This document shows, in pieces, positions 59,224 to 64,000 of a stretch of 64,000 nucleotides of DNA (position 1 is its first letter; the number at the start of each line of letters is the position of its first letter). Position numbers and translations under genes: made by a program. The notes under the pieces are model-generated. The model worked only from the letters and a program-made list of their open reading frames with translations, did no database searches and had not been told where the DNA came from. Source of the stretch: Neopestalotiopsis rosae (Eukaryota; Ascomycota; Sordariomycetes; Amphisphaeriales; Sporocadaceae); NCBI GenBank assembly GCA_023078685.1, contig JALGAS010000004.1:1550001-1614000 (forward strand), in the 5' to 3' direction.

Positions 59224-61333
59224 CTACTGCTTCTGCGAGACGAGGCCGGTTTCGTTGTCGGCAATGGGAGCCGGGCGGAGGGCCGACTCGTTAAGATCGT
59301 TTTCCACGAAGTGGGAGCGGGCACCAGTGGTGTCATTGACAACGTTGGTGGACAGAACGTACTCCTCGTGGTCAATGTGACGGAAGTAGAAGTACTATTG
59401 ATATTGTTAGTCGAATGCTGATAAGCAGACATGTACAGTGAACTTACGAAGAAGACGGTGACAAAGGCACCAAGGACAGTAGGAGCGGCGAAATCCCAAA
59501 TCAGGTGAGGATCAGCAATGGCCTTGGAAGCGGCCAAGTTGACAATGTAGGCAATACCAGTGTTGAAGAGGTTGATGGCAGACACCAAACCTCTCATGTT
59601 GACCGGGGCACGGGAGTAGGCGATACCGTAAGCAGGAACGTTGATGAACAGCTCAGAGAAACCACCAAGAGCATACGGTATGGCCTCCCACCAGAGGGAG
59701 ATGGGAGAGACGAGACCTTCCTCAGTACAGGCCGGGTCTGAAGAACCGTAGTAGCCGCAAGGACTGGTCTCGTATGCCTTCCACTGGAGAAGAGTGTATC
59801 CCAGACCACCCAGGGTGGAAATGGCGAAACCAGTGGTGATACGGGCAACGGGACCGTAGTGGATGTTGGCCTTGCGCAGAGCCGGGTACAATCCAAAGTT
59901 GAGAATTGGGTTGAGCAGAATGATACTCAGCGAGTTGAAGTTGCCAATGACATCGTTGGGCACACCGTTACCCGTCAGCATAGTACCAAGGTAGTTGGCG
60001 GCGTTACCAATACCGTTGTCGTTCCAGAACTGAACTGGGAAGAACATGAACATTCCGGTGGCCTGGAGAGTACGCTTGACGTCCTCGACAAACTGGTCGT
60101 TCCAGCGAGTCTCGACAGGAAGGCCGTGCTCAAGCTGGTAAGTGGGCTTGGCAGGCTCGTACCAACCCTTCTTTCCAATGCGCCAGACACCACCATTCTT
60201 CATGCAGCGGCTGACAACACGGAAGACGTTGGGGAGATCAGAGCCTCCAGGAGGGTGCATGATCAACTTGGGCTTGAGCCAGATCAGCAAGAAGGGAAGG
60301 GGAAGATACAGGATGAGCGGGAGCAAGAAAGCCAACCACCAACCAACGAGGCGAGCGCAGTAGGATGTGGCGGTGGACATGAAGGCACCGATGTTGATCA
60401 AAAGGTAGAACCACAGCATGACTCTTTCAGTCGAGTGCTCGGGGTCCTCAATGACCTTCTCACCACTGGGCAGAGTCTTGACGATGGGAACGTGCGAAGA
60501 CATCTGATCCAGCAGCAGCGGCGTCACGTTTGGCTTGAACATGGCAGCTCCAATAGCCAAAATGTACACACCAATGAAGAAGGGGATCTTGGCATTGCCG
60601 TTGGCCAGGAGATCTCTGGCACCACCAACAACGATGAGAACGTGACCAATACCGCAAAGCAAGATACCCCAGAAGATCATGTTGTAGCGACCAAAGCGGG
60701 TGTCGGCGAGATATCCGATATACAGAGGCAGGACATAGGCGATCATGTTGAAAGACTGAGACGTAGCGTTGGCGACCGTTTCGCCGAGACCGAGACCACC
60801 CTGAGTGGCCTGACTTCCGGCCGGCGGGGATCCGAGACCGTTACCACCCTCGGGCAGAGCGCGGTTGATGTAATTGGTCCAGATGATGACACAACCTATA
60901 GAATTTCGAGGTCAGTCTCTGTGCGCCTTTGGTTGTACTCCGTTGGGAGCTGAAATTCTACTCACCATAGTACGAAGCACGCTCGCAGAACTCGACGGCG
61001 CAAAGGCAGTAGGCGAGCCAGGGAACATTTCCGGGGACACGGCGCAGAGTGGCCAGCTCCTCGTCGGTGGGCTTGCCGGGGTAGTCCGTGTGCAAGACAT
61101 TGGTATCCTGGAGGGCGGCATGCTTGTCGCCATCCGGAGTCAGTCTACCCTTCTCATGAACAGACCGATTGGCCGTGGTGGGCCGTTCAACAACGTCGGT
61201 GGACGCTTTAGAAAAATACCATGTTAGCCAAAACTGCGCCGAATTGTGTATAATAGTAGAATTTGGCCGCGAGGGGCAATTTCCTTTGCAAACGATGAAG
61301 GGCAATGAACTCAAGCCGGGAGCACATACTCAT
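59224..61333 (-). CDS. ptr2: proton-coupled di/tripeptide transporter (POT/PTR2 family)
   Basis: Four exons (61333-61330, 61205-60966, 60895-59448, 59394-59224) join to 620 residues. The first exon holds only ATG and one more base; the next exon begins with the rest of a Thr codon (MTSTDVVERPTTANRS). TM1 holds the family motif EFCERASYYG, completed across the second splice by CVIIWTNYINRALP. AYVLPLYIGYLADTRFGRY is PTR2 signature 1 and LWFYLLINIGAF is signature 2; AAMFKPNVTPLLLDQ lies between them. Twelve helices are expected. The last intron joins AFVTVFF to YFYFRHIDHEEY, and the cytosolic tail ends VSQKQ. It imports small peptides with protons at the plasma membrane for nitrogen supply. Fungal homologs are repressed by rich nitrogen; nothing here shows that directly. 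Confidence 0.93.
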
Positions 61334-64000
61334 CTTGTTGAACCTAGCACTTGGCTACTCGTCTCGAATAGTCGTCGAGTGTCTATGTAGCGAGTGACAC
61401 AGACAGACGGGATGAGGACTGTAGGTAAGGAAGGAAAGGGAAGAACTAGGAGCGAGGGACGACGGGCGAGGGGCTCTCCATGCTTCTAATAAAAAAGAAA
61501 GAATAGTAGAGGTGTGCACGAGGCGCAAGAATACAGTGCTATGTACCTAGGACGCGGGCGAGGCGCGAAAAGTGCTGATCGAATAGGGTCTGGAGCTGGG
61601 AGGGTGTCGCGGCTTGCACGCAGGGTGCCGGGTTAATTCGATGCAGCGGCCTTTTGGGTCCATCCAGACATACTACATTACATGAGCTGCTAGCACGGCA
61701 TAGTACATACCTACCTACTGTACCTGCAACCTAATACCTACCAGACCCAGACAACCCATTAGACAACGGGGGAGTGCGGCAGTAGGTACCTACGGTAGGT
61801 ACGAATTCGATTGACTGGACTCTGATCATTAAGGTAGGGAGGGTCTGGTTACTGCCCGAAGTAGATACGGGCACCGCACACGACACCGCATTTGCCCGAT
61901 TGTAGCCACCTCCAGAACACTGTTAGCTGCTGGCTAATGGCTGCAACGAGGTTTATTTCCAAATACGCAGCAGCAAGTCGGCCGGTAGGATTTGATATTG
62001 ATTAGACAGAAAAGAGACTAAGAAAAGACCTCGTCGGACTCCACCGTTCAAGAGGTCTCGGTTGACGGCCTGTAGGCCCAAATAGGAAGGTGTTCCTCGT
62101 TGCAGTTGATAGGAAGCCGTGGGGTGGCCTAGGGTGGCCAAGGGTAGCCCCCAGCATCCAAGCAAAACCAAGTCGGCAACCACACAAACACGCATCCGGA
62201 CAGCGAACTAAGCAAGCTCCCCAGCTGCTCAACCACGCAGCTAACTGATCAACATCCGGGGGCCAGATATTTCCACGGAACCGACTAGGCAGCATCAGGA
62301 AGTCTGGCACGGTTCTCAGTGGGTCCAATTTATCGGCCCACTGCTGCCAAGTCTGGGCGCACGCAGCATCAAAGGCAAAATCGGTCTTGGTCTCTCGAAG
62401 CGCCTTCTTGTCCTTGCCGCAAATGTCCAAATGTCGTGATATAGCTGTATAAACAAGCATCACAAGACAAGACACAAGCAGGCAGCTGGGCTGGTTCAAG
62501 CTTCGCCAAGTGAGCGGGAGAAGACTCTTGGGAAGCTTCCTTAGCCTTACTACCTACCTTAGCGTAAGCCTGCCAAGCCATTCTATACTCCCTCGATGCA
62601 GATACAAGGATTCAATTCCTCCGGCCATAGCAGCTAGGTAGGTAGGTAAGGTGAAGGAGCACTGGAGCAGAGTAGGAAGAAGAAGCTCAGAAAAGAGACA
62701 ATTACCTAGCGCTTCGAAACTACCATCTCCATCCAACATCCCCCTTGCGTCGAAACCGTCGTGCCTACCAAACAAAGCTGGGAACCCACTCCTCTTTGCC
62801 TCAAGACACTTCAGCTGGGGACTTTCAAGATTGGATCTCATTAGCCGTGCACTGGAGGTCTCCGAAATGGAGTCGGTCCTCGTCGGTGGTTCGCTGGTAG
62901 CGGATGCTAAAAACCCAACGGTCGTTCGTTTCGTAACCCCAGGGCCCCGCAGATAAGAGCAGAGCAGCGGGTCGCTGGATCATAAGGTAATAAGCACTGT
63001 AATCAGACGAAAAAGAATGTCTCATCCTTTGCGCGCGCACCCGACCCGACGCAACGAAACCATGGACAAAATCTAAGGGTCTAATTGTCAGGTCTGCTTG
63101 TCTCAAACAACCCCTGTTCGCACCAATCTGACGACGAGCTGACGACTTATCATTCAATTGCGCAATGGTCAAAAATGATTGGCTCATATTAGACACACCT
63201 CGGCTTCAAAACACATTCGGCTGTATTTTGCTAACTACCACCCGAGCCACTTACCACCTACATGCACTATTGTTCAACACCACAAAGTTCGCCTCTTCTC
63301 GCCTCGCCCGATCAGTCAATGTTCCCCCGTCCTATCCCATCGCATCCTCCAGCCTCTTTGCTGTCGCACGAGAGATACTGACCGGGGTGCTTTGGTTCAA
63401 AAGGTCCATATTGTATTCGAATACGACGCCACTTACCTACTTCCATACCATCATACTCTCTTTCCTACTACTACCCAATGATTTTCCATTTTCGCCCTAG
63501 TGAGGACTCCATATCTCCCTCTCCCCCATCGCACCAATATCGTCCCATGGAATTCCGTGCCCACTCCATACTGCGTACTACATTGCACCCCGGGGCTTGC
63601 ATTGGTTTGAATTTCGCCCCAAGTATTCCCAGTGCCAAGGAACGGGAATCGTAGCCAACTGTGCTAATGCGCCAGGCGCCTGTCTCGTCCGAAATGGAGC
63701 CTGCGTCGAGATGGAGGTGTCATGTGTATGTGTTATGTGTAGCATTGAGTTGACATGGTGACATGTGTGTGCCTCTTTTCTCGCCGCCGCCCTGCATGGA
63801 AACTCTCGAGAACATTCGCGGAAGCTGACCCGTTTACGTGCAAGTCGTGTTGCTTGGCAAAGCTGTTGGTCATTTGTCCTTTTCGACAGCTCTCCAGCAT
63901 CTTTGTCTTGCTTGTTTTACTTTGCCAAGATCAGCCCTTCTGCGGGATACGCCTTGTCTTCCATCTTGGCGGCTCGGCGGATACGCCCAGATCGGTTCAT
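61334..64000. other. 2.7 kb without a supported gene
   Basis: The first 500 bp are the upstream region of the peptide transporter, with TACCTACC/GGTAGGTA words clustered at 61706-61802 and again at 62635-62650. Open frames of 100-165 codons occur on both strands but have no motifs. A gene running off the right edge cannot be excluded. Confidence 0.45.
61706..61802. repeat. cluster of TACCTACC / GGTAGGTA words
   Basis: Dense short words CCTACCTACTGTACCTGC, AATACCTACCAG, GTACCTACGGTAGGTACG lie upstream of the peptide transporter. Similar clusters occur at 17606-17662, 31115-31155 and 62635-62650, always between genes. Confidence 0.6.

Noticed and set aside
59859..60953. 364-codon open frame on the plus strand
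   Set aside because: Antisense shadow of the peptide transporter.
62002..62499. 165-codon frame on the minus strand
   Set aside because: No motif, and it overlaps another frame of similar length; composition not convincing.

Overview
The window looks like nuclear DNA of a filamentous ascomycete, most likely a sordariomycete and perhaps Hypocreales. The support is many short (about 50-200 nt) GT-AG introns, a Zn2Cys6 regulator with a fungal transcription-factor body, two HET-domain genes, a PTH11/rhodopsin-like membrane protein, a GH10 xylanase ending in a fungal CBM1, and a nuclear tRNA-Leu with a short intron after the anticodon. No species can be named from the sequence. Gene models below were spliced by eye; exon edges were chosen by splice consensus, reading frame and family motifs.

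1-17 kb: a SnoaL-like protein (2.06-2.98 kb), a secreted acidic protein made almost entirely of eleven 16-residue CxxC repeats (7.63-8.31 kb), a flavin monooxygenase (8.84-10.68 kb), a GH10-CBM1 xylanase (11.45-12.96 kb) and an arrestin-like trafficking adaptor (14.48-17.17 kb). From 17.2 to 24.3 kb I see no gene.

24-34 kb: an aldoxime dehydratase (minus strand) shares a divergent promoter with a Zn2Cys6 regulator (plus strand), which converges on a nitrilase (minus strand); an MFS transporter follows. Dehydratase plus nitrilase is the complete route aldoxime -> nitrile -> carboxylic acid. The FMO at 9-10 kb is a plausible oxime-forming enzyme, and its promoter shares the 8-mer CGGAATAA with the dehydratase/regulator and nitrilase promoters. 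This possible four-gene aldoxime-nitrile regulon is one of the two most interesting things in the window; the CxxC-repeat secreted protein is the other.

34-47 kb: a ubiquitin-like-domain protein with a cysteine cluster, tRNA-Leu(AAG), a divergent GH32 beta-fructosidase, tRNA-Gly(TCC), a secreted alpha/beta-hydrolase and a rhodopsin-like seven-helix protein.

48-57 kb: HET-domain gene, AAA+ ATPase of the DUF7025 type, HET-domain gene: a small non-self-recognition-type neighbourhood. One HET gene carries an in-frame TGA that is either intronic or disabling.

58-64 kb: a small membrane protein of unknown function and a proton-coupled peptide transporter (POT/PTR2) whose start codon sits on a 4-nt first exon; then 2.7 kb without a gene I can support.
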